Part shown: piece after piece, positions 1 through 10,840 of the stretch
Numbering within the stretch: the first letter of the stretch is position 1
How the letters are laid out: each line of letters opens with the position of its first letter
Origin: Paguma larvata
Lineage: Eukaryota > Chordata > Mammalia > Carnivora > Viverridae
Direction of reading: 5' to 3'
Length of the DNA stretch: 64,000 bases
NCBI GenBank assembly: GCA_030068075.1
Contig: CM057830.1
Location: forward strand, 26,010,247 to 26,074,246
Notes under the pieces: generated by a model
What the model was told of the DNA's origin: nothing
What the model saw: only the letters and a program-made list of their open reading frames with translations
Database searches by the model: none
Translations under genes and position numbers: made by a program

Positions 1-150
1 CTAAACAAATAATTACTTTTCTGACATGATGAGACTTCATAACTGAAATAAATTCAAACTATATTACAAACTGTTTTCATATTTACATGTAGAAAGTACA
101 TTTAAAATCTTTCTTGTTAAAATAAGAGATCACTGTAACAAGCCAGATGC

Positions 151-170
151 TTTTTTTTTTTTTTTTTTTT
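151..170. repeat. Poly-T run (T20)
   Basis: Uninterrupted run of 20 T on the plus strand. It could be the A-tail of the minus-oriented L1 relic just to its right, but about 90 unrecognised bases separate them. Confidence 0.8.
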
Positions 171-261
171 AATCTATCTACATAAGAGCATGCTCTTTCT
201 GGTTTGCAGTTTCTAGAAAGGCTTTGTAGCAAATGTTGCAGGAGAAAATTTTACTCACTCA

Positions 262-590
262 ATCTTCTAGGCCTAGGCCACCATTAATCTACACTCTGTC
301 TACGGGTGTGCCAATTAGGGAACTTTCCTATAAACGAAATCATACATTATATATATAATATATAATCTATGGCCTCTTCTAGCTGGCTTCTTTCTTCAGT
401 ATGTGTTTAAGGCTCACCGATGCTGTACCAAGTATCAGTGCTTCGTTACATCTTATTATTAGTATTTCATTGTATGGATAGGCCCATTATCTTACCCTAC
501 CCATCAGTTGATGGGCACTCGAGTTGCTTCCACTTTTTTGTTATCATGAATAATGGGGTCTGAACATCCAGGTATACTTGCTACTTCTTG
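262..590 (-). mobile_element. Old LINE-1 3'-end fragment
   Basis: Read as the reverse complement, this matches the end of ORF2 and the start of the 3' UTR of older mammalian L1 (L1M-type). The blocks for 'cattgtatggata', 'catcagttgatgggca' and 'cttccacttttttgttatcatgaataatg' are all present in order but diverged. The region of (AT)n near 345-370 may be internal expansion. No target-site duplication was seen. Confidence 0.6.
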
Positions 591-1891
591 TACAATCTAA
601 TATCCATCCTATCAGTTATTCAAGATCCATTAAGTCACTTGTGACAAAGGGATAATAAAACATTCTCAAAGGGTTTCTCTGTGAGGACTAAGAAAGGTAA
701 TTTATATGAAAGGTATTTGTAGAATAAAAATTACTATGAACATTGAATGCATTTTATCTGTTAATATTTTTTCATACGATGTTTGCCAGTTACCCAGCAG
801 CAATTACATAGACCAATTTTTACCAAAGTACATTTAAAAAGTCAAGTTTTTGTTTCATTGTGAGAACACTAGTAGAGAAAAAAAAAATGTAAGAAGAGAG
901 GAAAGTCTGAATGGCTTCCCACCCCTGTGTTAGCTCTTATTTGCTGAATACTTAATATGCTCAAAGTACTATGGAATAATACAAGAAATCAGATTTGCTC
1001 CCCTGTGCAAGTTTGGAGTAGAGCATACATATGTAAAATTCTTTGGAAATCATTATTAACTAATAAAGTGAACTATAATAGGACTTGAAATGGTGAATTT
1101 TACTAACCATTATGGAAAGGTATATAATATTATATATTGATACATAAAGTTATATATATATATAAATGTATAATATATAAATACATGCAAAAATAAGTTA
1201 TATAATTCAATTATGATTGAATACAATTGTAAATAATTATATATGTGTTATTTATATATATAGCATACATACCTAACATATAAATTATATATGCACATAT
1301 AATTTATAGAACTTATAATCTGTATATACAATCCCTATTTAATTAATTATTAATTATCAAGATGAACTTTCCCAAAGAGTGACTAAAACTGGCAGAGATA
1401 TTCTGGTAAATAAAAGTGTAAGGGAGGGCATTTCATTTATAAATAAATGAAGTGAAAAATTTTGGCAGTTTTATAAACAATCATCATATGTATAAAAGAT
1501 AAAAGAGAAGATATAATAATACAGACGGATAGACTGATGGTTGTATGGACAGAGAGTATGTATTATTACATATTTATATTGGAATATAACAGTTGAATCT
1601 AAGCTATCAACAAACTTTAATATTCTGAACATTTTTTAAGTAAACAGAAAAAAATGTTCAACTTTAACATAATAGGGTACAGGTAAACTAAAATAATATT
1701 CTAGTGAATAAGCTCTTTTGTCCAGCAATTACAGTATAGCCATTAACATGTATTCGATTTTAAGGGAGACTTACAGATTTCATGACAAGAAAAATGCATT
1801 ATTGTTAAATAGGTCAATGTTTGAAAATTTAGGACAGTCAGTCTTTTCCCCAATGGATTTTATAGATGCCCAGCAACGAGTTTACTGAAAT

Positions 1892-1913
1892 CCACTAGAG
1901 GGAGCTGACGTCA
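1892..1913 (+). promoter_or_regulatory. CTCF-like motif overlapping a perfect CRE
   Basis: The bases ccactagagggagctg (1892-1907) match the CTCF core consensus except for A at one normally C position. They overlap TGACGTCA (1906-1913), the full palindromic cAMP response element bound by CREB/ATF. Both are sequence matches only. Activity is inference, and intronic matches occur by chance. Confidence 0.35.
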
Positions 1914-3101
1914 CTGTAAAGCGGCATTAACTGATGTCCTACCGGAAAAACAAACCCCTCAGCAAAATTGACTTTAAAGGAAAAGAAAAAGAAAAAGGCA
2001 TTTATCATCAGCATTGTTCAGTTCATTCCATGACCTCACCGAGAAATAAAAATTTAAAAACCAGGAAAATAGAGAAAGCTTTATGTCTATCACCGCATTG
2101 ATTTTAGAAACATTACTATGTGGTAAATTCTTTGGATGCTTGCAAAGGCAAGTAGTCAAAAAACATGTTTTCCAACTAATTAAAGTTTTAGTAGAAAACA
2201 AATACGTGTTCTTGCTCCTCTCATAACACATTTGGGGAAGACATTTTTAAAAATATTTTGATCTTAATGCCTTAAAATCCCATTTTACTCTATAGTCGTC
2301 TGTATGCATATATGGACGTAGGCATGTATGTGTATGGTGAACCAAAAACTCATTTACTAATGCTTGGCAGTGTTTATAAACCAGTCTGTCAAAGGAATTT
2401 TTGTCTTAAGAATTAAGCTGATTAGCAGGGCTATTTTGGACCAGATATCATGTATTAATAGCTTAAGTGCACACTGATGAGAATCGAAAGAGACATCTTG
2501 AAAATCGTGCTAGTCAAATGGTAGGCATCTGTGTAACTGCTCTGCTCTTAGGTTATATCTCACTATCAAATGAGAAAAAGAGGAAACTGCACAGTTACAA
2601 TGAATTAAAAGTAAAATGAAGCCTAAAAAATAATTTGTTCTTGGCTGAATTTCAGTTGCTACATGCTTGTTACAGCTACAATAGTCTTCGTATAAACTGG
2701 GTAGAAATATTAGTAAGATGCCTAGCTAACTATCCTTATACATAAAGCAAACAGGATATAATGAAAAGCCACCAAGAGGGCTTCAACTCTTCTTTTATTT
2801 CCTCCACTGTTCAAAATATTTGATTGTAAAATTTGCAACCCACCAAGGAGATGTTAATGTCTATATAAAACATATATTTGTTCCTGGAAGTCATGAAATT
2901 ATTATGGTAGGTGAGGGGAAGAAACGGAAATATAACACATCTGTTTTTCAATAACAGTATCTCATTACTTGTTACTACAGAATGTAGGGACAATGGATTC
3001 CTTTGATAGAAATTATTCTTTCATGTCAGCACTTTCTCTTTTTCCAACAAACACCGAATTAGGAAAATACCAAGTTAGCCATTTTGAGTATTTTTACTTA
3101 C

Positions 3102-3282
3102 TTGTCTGTAGCTCTTTTTCTCTGGCCTGCACATCACCAAAGACTTGGTTAAAATGATTTGTAAAGGCCACAAAGTCTGCATCCAGGAACAGTGGCCCCT
3201 GTCCTTTCTCTTTCAGGGCTATGCTTTGAATTTTTAATCGCTCGATTTGAGGCTGAAGAGCTGACAGCCGGTTGACTTCATC
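3102..3282 (-). CDS. DMD: Dystrophin exon 21 (spectrin repeat 5)
   Basis: The exon is 181 bp, matching human exon 21, and spans about residues 875-935, the remainder of spectrin-like repeat 5. It reads DEVNRLSALQPQIERLKIQ, then ALKEKGQGPLFLDADFVAF and NHFNQVFGDVQAREKELQT. It starts in phase 0 and leaves one base (A), which in other mammals joins TT of exon 22 to give Ile. The donor ACAGACAA|gtaagt is close to ideal. The acceptor ...attacggtacag|GAT has a poor pyrimidine tract. Residues differing from remembered human are Ala for Asp, Leu for Met, Asn for Lys and Gly for Ser. It is the last coding exon in the window; exon 22 lies beyond position 1. Confidence 0.97.
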
Positions 3283-3952
3283 CTGTACCGTAATTTAGAG
3301 TATTCAAATAAATAAAACTTTTACTTTGCATAGATTACATTTTTTTTCTTTGCAAAAAAGGTGTTAAAAGGCAGTGATGCTAGCTGAACTTAATGCCCTT
3401 ATCGAAAAATTGGTAAGAAGTATCCAAGACAGTTTAGGCAAGCCTCTAGCACAGGGCGTCAATTTAAGAATACCTTGGCTCGTCAATGCATAGACAGTAC
3501 TAGATATACCTGTCTTTAAACTTCAAAAGGACATCATTTACAGACTTAATGGGCATGAATATATGCTTGAAAAGTCCTATGAATGACCTTATATCTTTTC
3601 AATAAATCAGACCTGAAATTCTTCTGCTCCCCTCTTATCTCAAAATTATGTCCCTTTGCCTCGAATACTAAGCTTGTTTAATGAACAATATTTTTCTTTA
3701 AATTCACTTGTGAAGAATATAAATTACATGTATCTACATGCATACCCACATTAAATTACAAATCTATCTTTATACACTGATATCACCTAGACTACATCAT
3801 CTATGTAACACTTATATAAACACACAAATATTTATTTCTGTAATGATCTGTCTCTTATTTGGTCTCACTACTTCTCCTGACTGAACAGGCAATCACCATT
3901 GTTTCTATTAGGGTGAGAGTTTGCTCTGCTTTTCCTGTCCTGGCAAGAAAAC

Positions 3953-4164
3953 ATTTTTTAAATGTTGATTTATTTTCGAGAAAAAGAGAGAGAGACAGCG
4001 GAAGCAGGGAAGGGCAGAGAGAGAGGGAGACACAGAATCTGAAGCAGGCTCCAGGCTCTAAGCGGTCAGCACAGAGCCAGATGCAGGGCTCGAACTCACA
4101 GACCGCGAGATCATGACCTGAGCCGAAGTCGGCCACTTAACCGACTAAGCCACCCAGTTGGCAT
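3953..4164 (-). mobile_element. Carnivore tRNA-Lys SINE, felid type
   Basis: Antisense copy. From left to right it has a T-rich tail, a GA-rich body (agagagagggagacacagaatctg), the felid-style block caggctctaagcggtcagca, then the tRNA-derived head ending in accgactaagccacccag. It is well preserved. Open frames on both strands here are by-products of the SINE. No clear target-site duplication. Confidence 0.9.
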
Positions 4165-4234
4165 AATTGTTAGTAACACCCCCTTTCACTCTCAAAGAGT
4201 ACCACTCCCCCGGTTTGGATGATAAAATCACATG

Positions 4235-4330
4235 GACACACCACTGTGCTGTGCAATACAGGAGTCACTAGTCATATGTGGCTACTGAACACGTGAAACG
4301 TGGCCAGTCCAAATTCAGATATGATGTCAT
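4235..4330 (+). repeat. Old interspersed repeat fragment (family not named)
   Basis: The block gtcactagtcatatgtggct and following gaacacgtgaaacgtggcc resembles a common mammalian medium-reiteration repeat (…gccactagccacatgtggctattgagcacttgaaatgtggc…). A related copy is at 18836-18958 in the same orientation. I cannot assign the family with certainty. Confidence 0.5.
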
Positions 4331-4365
4331 TGTAAAACAGACAATGAATTTTGAATATATACATT

Positions 4366-4369
4366 TATA

Positions 4370-4401
<32 letters not shown>
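4366..4401. repeat. (TA)n microsatellite
   Basis: About 36 bp of alternating TA with one interruption (tacata). It is probably polymorphic. Confidence 0.85.
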
Positions 4402-7400
4402 AAATACAAATTCAAACAGAATTTCAAAATGTTTTTTAAGTATTATTACCATGGTTGCTTACTTATAATTCTCACCGATGCTACCTTTAGAAAGAAGTAC
4501 GTCAGGATTGCTCACCACTTAAAATGTAAAAAACATGACAATTAAAATTTTAAAATTTGACCTCAAGCCAGTTAGGAGAGGAAAATAAAAAGAATTAAAG
4601 TAATTATGAACTAAATATAAATCTGAGCTTCCTGGAAGTCAAAGTGAAAAGAAAAAAAAAGAAAAAGAAAAAGTTGTTATTTTTTGGACACATGCACATT
4701 GTTTTGGAGAAAGTAACTTTTGTCTTAGGATTAAGATGAATTTATCACAAAGATGCTTTCATAGTAGCAGGACTACCTAATGGGTGCTGCCGCTTGTTAT
4801 GATTTTCCAAGGAATGTTGCCATGTGGTTTTAACAGTGAGAGTTGATTCAGGTAGGTTAATCTCTGACAACCAAATTCTTTGGGTAGGTGAAGATGAAAG
4901 CCATTTGTACAAATGGGAAGGTGACGCATCTCTTCCATTCCACTATAAAGACTCTCAGTCAAGGGCTAGAAGGTGGGTGCGTATCCATGGATAAAGAATA
5001 AGACAAGAGATAAAAGGTAATACTCTGTGGTTTTGAAAGAATTGAAGACATGCACTTTGTACACTTGGCTTACAAATGGCAGCATTGACATCTGCTGTGA
5101 AGCATTTAAGAACCTGATTTACATTTGGCCAGATGGAGGGCCTTCGATCTTCCTGTTTAGGGGGCTATAGAAGGAGCCTACAGTATAGTAAAGTGTGTTC
5201 TGCAAAACAAAGGGGACTTTGAAAGTAATAAAACATTTGGGCAACTGTTCAGTTGAGACCTTAAAGTTCTGAGAGTAAATCATAGGAGAGATCATTTTGA
5301 CCTGAAATATTTAGCATTTAAAAGATGCTAACAATTGCTTATGATTTCCACAAAAGGGCCTTAACATGGTTAGTCTTCCCGAGTAAGACATCTTCCCTGA
5401 GTCTGTTTATCCTTTAAAATTTTGTGTTGATCTGATGGAAAAACTTTTTCTTTTTCCTGGGAAAGGGTCCATGGATTCCTTCCAACTCCCAAAGGGCTCT
5501 CTAACCCTCAACATATTAAGAACCAGTTCTTGCAGGCATTATATTTGGAGCTAATACTGCAGTTAAATCTTCGAAAACATCTCCAAATAACAGAATGCAC
5601 TGAAAAACAAGAAGGAATCATTTATTCACCTATCATTAATCACAGTCAAATAGTATGCTTTAAACTGTTGTGTGAATGACCCTGAGCTGATTCTGCCAAA
5701 TATTTTACCTAAGGTGATTCATCAAATTAATAGAAACCAAGGGTGCAGAGAGAAAGAGTAAGGGGTGATGAAGAGGAATGGAATTATGTCATCAAAATTT
5801 AGAAACTTGGGGATGAATGCAGAAAAAGAAATAATTTCAGTTAGGATGACTTCCTTAACCTGGAGAGAATATTTAAGATTTGTAACCACCAATGATATCG
5901 ATTTACTCCTGGGATACAGGCCAATGTCCTAGCAGGCCCCAGGAATCCTTGCTTTGTCTCCTCGGAGCCTTTTAGTCCCCATCTTTCATATTTTCTCCAC
6001 CCATCACCCATTTGTGCCCAGAATTCACATTGGCCTTCTTCCAGTTCCTTGCACATTTTATGGTTATTTTTTTGTATTTGAATTTCAAGAAACAGGTTAA
6101 GGTAATAGTATCAGATTTTATTGCAAGAAATAATGTAGGTGGAGTATTCCAGTGATTCACAGGAAAAAAAAAAGAGTCATGGATTCTATTAAGAGCAAAA
6201 TGCGTATAAGTATAAATATTCCCTAGATTTACTTATTTGCATAAAAAAGTAAATGTCTTTCTGTATTTCTTTATCTAAAAATATATTTCCTGAGTTTATG
6301 CATTTCCTAGTAAAGTTGTAGTTCCAATATATAATCATCAAGTCCTTCGAGTGTTTTTACATCAAAATAGCTTTGAATTTTCTGTCACTTTCTGGGTTCA
6401 ACAACACCTCTGAACCAACCCTGTCGCCTCTCCATTTCCAGTCTCCCATTATTTAAACAATCCTTTTCAAAGTATGCAAATGGACCCCCATTCACTGCTT
6501 CTTTTATTTAACCTGGCCATCTCAGCCTATCATCAAGATTCATTCTGGAAACCTTACCCCACTTCCCATTTCCCAAGAAAATTACATAGATCATAATAAC
6601 CACGCAACAAAAGTTCAAGTTATTCTCATTATTTTATAACTCTGGTTTTCTTATATGAGCCGACATACTCTTTTCACCTCTTTCTCTGGTTCTTTGCTGA
6701 CAGTTACATGCTGTTTGGCCCTCCAGATCCACTGTCCACTTCTAGGACTCAGGGGAAAGACAATTATAGACTAGAGCTCCGTGTACTGTGCCTTCTGATT
6801 AAGTTTAGCCAATGTGGAGCCCTATCTGGATTCAGATTATGGAGTCATGGAGGAGAGCGAAGTAGCATGTTTATTTTTCTGGCTCCATTCCTGGCATGGC
6901 TCTTAAGGATGTCTTTACAATGGGTGTCCATCTCACTCCTTCTAGGTTTCTGTAACTTCTCTCCCCCTAAACTGTTTCTGTCCTGAGAATGGTGACAACT
7001 CTGATGCCTAGTTACTGTACTATCCTTAATGGTTCCTCTATACTCCAAGCACAATGGTTAAGTATGTTGGTAAAGAAACCTTCCTCAAATTACCCTAATT
7101 TGAGAGAATTGTCAGTTTTAAAGATTTTCCCCGTACATCCAATTATATATCAACTTCTTATGTTTGTGTGGATTCCACTTTTTCAACATATGACTGAGCT
7201 TTGCTTTTAGCACATGAGTTGCCATAAAAAGAGCTTCCAGTTATTGGCCATTTCTCCTAGGATATGTGTTGCTTCCATACTCCAACACCGCCTCACCATT
7301 CTGCAAACTGACAAAATCAATTAGCCACGTGTGAATACTCTAAATACATTGTTTTTTTTTTAGGATCGAGACATCATGCATTATCTATTTAAAGGCATTT

Positions 7401-7537
7401 TTCTCACTTATATTTTGAGCTTCATTGTATTTAAATCCTTCACGGGGAAAGGTTTTTACTAAATAATTTACTCTTCTTCTGGAAATTGCCAAGAAATTCC
7501 TATTGATCATGGTCCAAATAGGAGGAAAGAATCTTAC

Positions 7538-7779
7538 CTTACAAATTTTTAACTGGCTTTTAATTGCTGTTGGCTCTGATGTGGTGGTAGGTTGGGTTTT
7601 CAACCAGTTTTCAGCAGTAGTTGTCATCTGCTCCAATTGTTGTAGCTGATTATAGAAAGTGATGATGTTGTTCTGATACTCCAGCCAGTTAAGTCTCTCA
7701 CTTAGCAATTGGCAGAACTCTATCCACCGGCTGTTCAGTTGTTCTGAGGCTTGTTTGATGCTGTCAGCATTAACACCCT
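7538..7779 (-). CDS. DMD: Dystrophin exon 20 (repeats 4 and 5)
   Basis: The exon is 242 bp, matching human exon 20, and spans about residues 794-874: the end of spectrin-like repeat 4 and the start of repeat 5. Diagnostic stretches include GVNADSIKQASEQLNSRWIE, LLSERLNWLEYQNNI, QLQQLEQMTTTAENWLK and AIKSQLKICK. Trp residues in SRW, NWLEY and ENWLK fit triple-helix repeat cores. The acceptor is tttctag|AGGGTG and the donor AAG|gtaaga, both good. It enters with two bases completing Glu and leaves in phase 0. Differences from remembered human protein include Thr for Ala in NII-FYNQ, Thr for Ile in LK-QPT and Thr for Pro in PTT-SEP. There are no stops. Confidence 0.97.
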
Positions 7780-8522
7780 CTAGAAAGAAGATTTTTAAAA
7801 TATATCCACTGAAGCCACAGACTGCAAGACATTATCTGAAAACCAATGTGTCTCAAGTTTAAAAGTATTCATCATATGAAGGATATCAAACAAATCATTT
7901 ATTTACTGATCAAGAAGGAGAAGTACCAATGATTTCTGATTACTGATTGTAACTTATTAGAGATGCAACTTATCAAGAGTATGATTATAATAAAGTAATA
8001 AATAAGGACACATAAGATGTAGAGGAATAGAATACATTTAAATAAAAACAAAAACGGTCAAAGCTCTGAAGGTGGCTGGAAGATTGATCATGGACAAGAA
8101 ATCTTTTGGAGGATTCCAAATAATTGTTAAAGATCATGTATGTTATTAAAATGCACAGTGAAACACTAACATTCGTATTTTTTAAATAGCTTGGGAATTA
8201 GACAAAATGCTAATATTTGGATTTTCAGAAAAAGGAGTATTTATCAAAAAGCAGTGATTCTCTGATTCTGCTATAAAAGTCAGAAACAAGCAGATTTTCC
8301 ATGGGTCCAAAGAGTTGAAACAACCACTAAAACAAAATCTTTCTAATATGAAAAAAATCCTGTTACTTACATTTACAAATGTGGAAGGTGATCTGAACAT
8401 TCTAAAATCATCTGTAGCAAAACTAAAGCAGAAAAAAAAATCTATCCAAGTCAAAAGGGAAACATAATCTCATCATTATCACTCTGTGTGTTAGAAATTC
8501 ACTGTTTTAATATATACTCTCA

Positions 8523-8728
8523 TTTTTTAATGTTTTATTTTTTATTTTAAGAGAGAGTATGTCAGCAGAATAGGGGCAGAGAGAGAGAAGGAGTGAGAGA
8601 ATACCAAGCAGGCTCCACACTTCAAGTACAGAGTCCAACAAAGGGCTCAATCCCACAAACTGTAGGACCATCACCTAAGCTGAAATCAAGAGTCAGATGC
8701 TTAACTGACTGAGCCATCCAGACACCCC
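8523..8728 (-). mobile_element. Carnivore SINE, diverged
   Basis: Antisense SINE with a degraded GA-rich body, caagcaggctccaca, ctgtaggaccatcacctaag and the head complement ttaactgactgagccatcca followed by gacacccc. It has more substitutions than the other copies, so it is probably older. Confidence 0.85.
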
Positions 8729-8893
8729 AATACATATAATCTTATTTAAGTTTTGTCATAATGTGATATGTCATGACTAACACCAATCCAAGTATATACT
8801 GTCCTACACATATCATTAAAGAATAGCAACATCATGTAAGGCTATGCATTAAAAGAATTCACTCTCTATAGTTAATTGACAAAATTTAGGTGT

Positions 8894-8897
<4 letters not shown>

Positions 8898-8938
<41 letters not shown>
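8898..8938. repeat. (CA)20 microsatellite
   Basis: Uninterrupted CA dinucleotide repeat of about 41 bp in intron 19. Its length and purity suggest a usable intragenic DMD marker. Confidence 0.95.
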
Positions 8939-8939
<1 letters not shown>

Positions 8940-10104
8940 CCTAAACCACATCTCTCAATGCATTTGAAACCTAATTCTAACTTCGCTAATTTCAAACTTT
9001 TGATATGACACTGGAGAACACAGACTTTGCAAATATTATTGGCACCAATCTTTTCTTCTTTCTTTGGCTGATATATTTTTAAAGAAAAACAACTTTTAAA
9101 ATAAACTGTAAAAAGACAAAATATGCGTATCTCCATATATACAACTATAAAAGGTTTGTAAAAGCTAAATATTCTTCTAATACTCTCCTAATAGTTAAAG
9201 AAGCAAGTGGTCTTGTTGCAAAATCTGGATGTTCTATGTGATATACGGTTTGTGAAAATTTGGTTTTGAGCAGTGACTAAGAATTGTACCAAAATATGTT
9301 TTAGGGATGGGATGAAGTAACTGTAGGTATAAAATAATCGTGTTTCTTACAAAGTGTCAGAGAAGAATCCAAAACTGTGGTCATCTAGGCAACTCAGATT
9401 TAAAAAAATGATAAAATGCTAACATTATCATTGGAAAATGCAAGAGAATAATTTAAAAATACAAAGGGGAGACATGGTAGACAATGATCCAAAAATGCGC
9501 AATGGATATAATAAATGATATTTAGAGGAAATACTTTCAGCGTATGTTAAACTTGAGTAAGCACTTAGAAAAAGGAAGACCAGGGTGGTCCAATTCCAAT
9601 ATAGGCAGATAAGAGATGCTAAAGGTACCAATGAACTGGTGCTACATTGTCTAAATTATAAGGAAATACACAGAGAAATATCTCATTGTCCCTGAGAGAG
9701 GTCAATAATATGAAAATCCCTTCACCAATGAAAAAATAAAGTTAATATTCAGTATGAGTAATAAGTTCTAACTCAATCAGAAAAATATAAATCTAACTAT
9801 AATGAATTACCAAAAGGTCCTGTGGTATCTATTAAAATCTAGCGATAGAATTTAATGTGTCCTTGTTGGTCATTATCCAAAAATATTGGTTCAGTATGTC
9901 ATGCCAAAGAAATATCCAGATGCTAAACATCACTGTGAAAGGAATTAGAATAAATGATAAAGCCAATTTTGTACAAATCCATTATAAAGTCTATACTATT
10001 CCTTACTCATTAATATACTGATTTTTATAAATGAATTAAATTAAAATAAGAGATGCAAGAAGACTCTCCCTATTAGGATAAATGGTGAAGGTAAACGAAG
10101 TTCT

Positions 10105-10345
10105 AGAAATCCACAGTAATAGCTCTGATATTACATAGTTCAGAACGGAGTTCAAATTTGAACCCCTTTCATAAATGAGTAAACTAGGTATGATTATTCG
10201 GTCTCATTGGACCTCATTTCTCTCATGTATGAAATGAGGCTAAAATGGAATTGACCTCGTATGATACCTATGAGGGTTCTGAGTTAACATATGTGAAGTA
10301 GTTACACAAAGCACGACATATGCCAGGCAACCAATAACTAGTAGT
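10105..10345 (-). mobile_element. MIR-like SINE relic
   Basis: The order of blocks fits the complement of a MIR core and tail: 'ctcatttctctcatgtatgaaatgaggctaa', 'cctatgagggttctgagttaacatatgtgaa' and 'gcacgacatatgccaggca'. It is diverged and the ends are approximate. Confidence 0.6.
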
Positions 10346-10398
10346 CAAATTATAGAAAATACCATGTAGCTAACAACAATAAAAATAAATCATATCCT

Positions 10399-10577
10399 GG
10401 GACGCCTGGGTGTCTCATTTGAGTGAGCGTCCAACTCTTGATTTCAGCTCAGGTCACAATCTCATAGTCGTGAGATTGAGTCCCACATCAGGTTCCGTGC
10501 TGAGCATGGAACCTGCTTGGGATTCTCTCTCTCCCTTTTCCCCTCTCTCTCTCAACAAGTTAATTAATTAATTAAAT
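10399..10577 (+). mobile_element. Carnivore SINE, short form
   Basis: Sense copy starting gggacgcctgggtgtctca, through caactcttgatttcagctca and cacatcaggttccgtgctga to a CT-rich stretch and a tail of attaattaattaaat. It lacks the longer felid 3' body. It lies 58 bp from an oppositely oriented SINE (10636-10840). Confidence 0.9.
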
Positions 10578-10635
10578 ATTTAAAAGCAGAAATATCTTTC
10601 AAATGTTGGCAGTGGAGATAGTGGGGGTCTTTTTT

Positions 10636-10840
10636 TTAATGTTTGTATATTTATTTTTGAGACAAAGGAAGAGACAGAGCATGAGAGGGGGAAGGACAGA
10701 GGGAAAGGGAGACAGAGAATCCAAAGCAGGCTCCAGGCTGTGAGCTGTAAGCACAGAGTTCAAAGTGGGGCTCGAACCCACAAACTGTAAGATCATGATC
10801 TCAGCCAAAGTCTGATGCCCAACCGACTTTTTATGCCCCG
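10636..10840 (-). mobile_element. Carnivore SINE, felid type, with TSD
   Basis: Antisense copy with a GA-rich body, caggctccaggctgtgagct, cagagttcaaagtggggctc and the head complement. The final head segment (aaccgactttttatgcccc) is rearranged from the usual gactgagccacccag. It is flanked by near-identical tgggggtcttttt copies at about 10623-10635 and 10842-10854, which I read as the target-site duplication. Confidence 0.88.

Larger units (their letters stand above)
1..3101 (-). other. DMD: DMD intron 21 (partial)
   Basis: This is non-coding sequence downstream of exon 21 on the minus strand, with the exon 21 donor at its right edge. It holds an old L1 3' relic (about 262-590), a T20 run (151-170) and an AT-rich tract (about 1120-1330) full of TATATA motifs. 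It also holds a CTCF-like motif next to a perfect CRE (1892-1913). I saw no exon, promoter or RNA gene in the rest. Confidence 0.85.
3283..7537 (-). other. DMD: DMD intron 20
   Basis: This is a complete intron of about 4.26 kb between exons 20 and 21, with a good donor (AAG|gtaaga) and a pyrimidine-poor acceptor. It contains one felid-type SINE (3953-4164), a fragment of an unnamed old repeat (about 4235-4330) and a (TA)n microsatellite (4366-4401). From about 4600 to 7530 I recognise nothing beyond unique AT-rich sequence. Confidence 0.9.

Noticed and set aside
1120..1330. AT-rich block with many TATATA motifs as a promoter or origin
   Set aside because: It is simple AT-rich sequence in an intron with no initiator, CpG island or first exon nearby.
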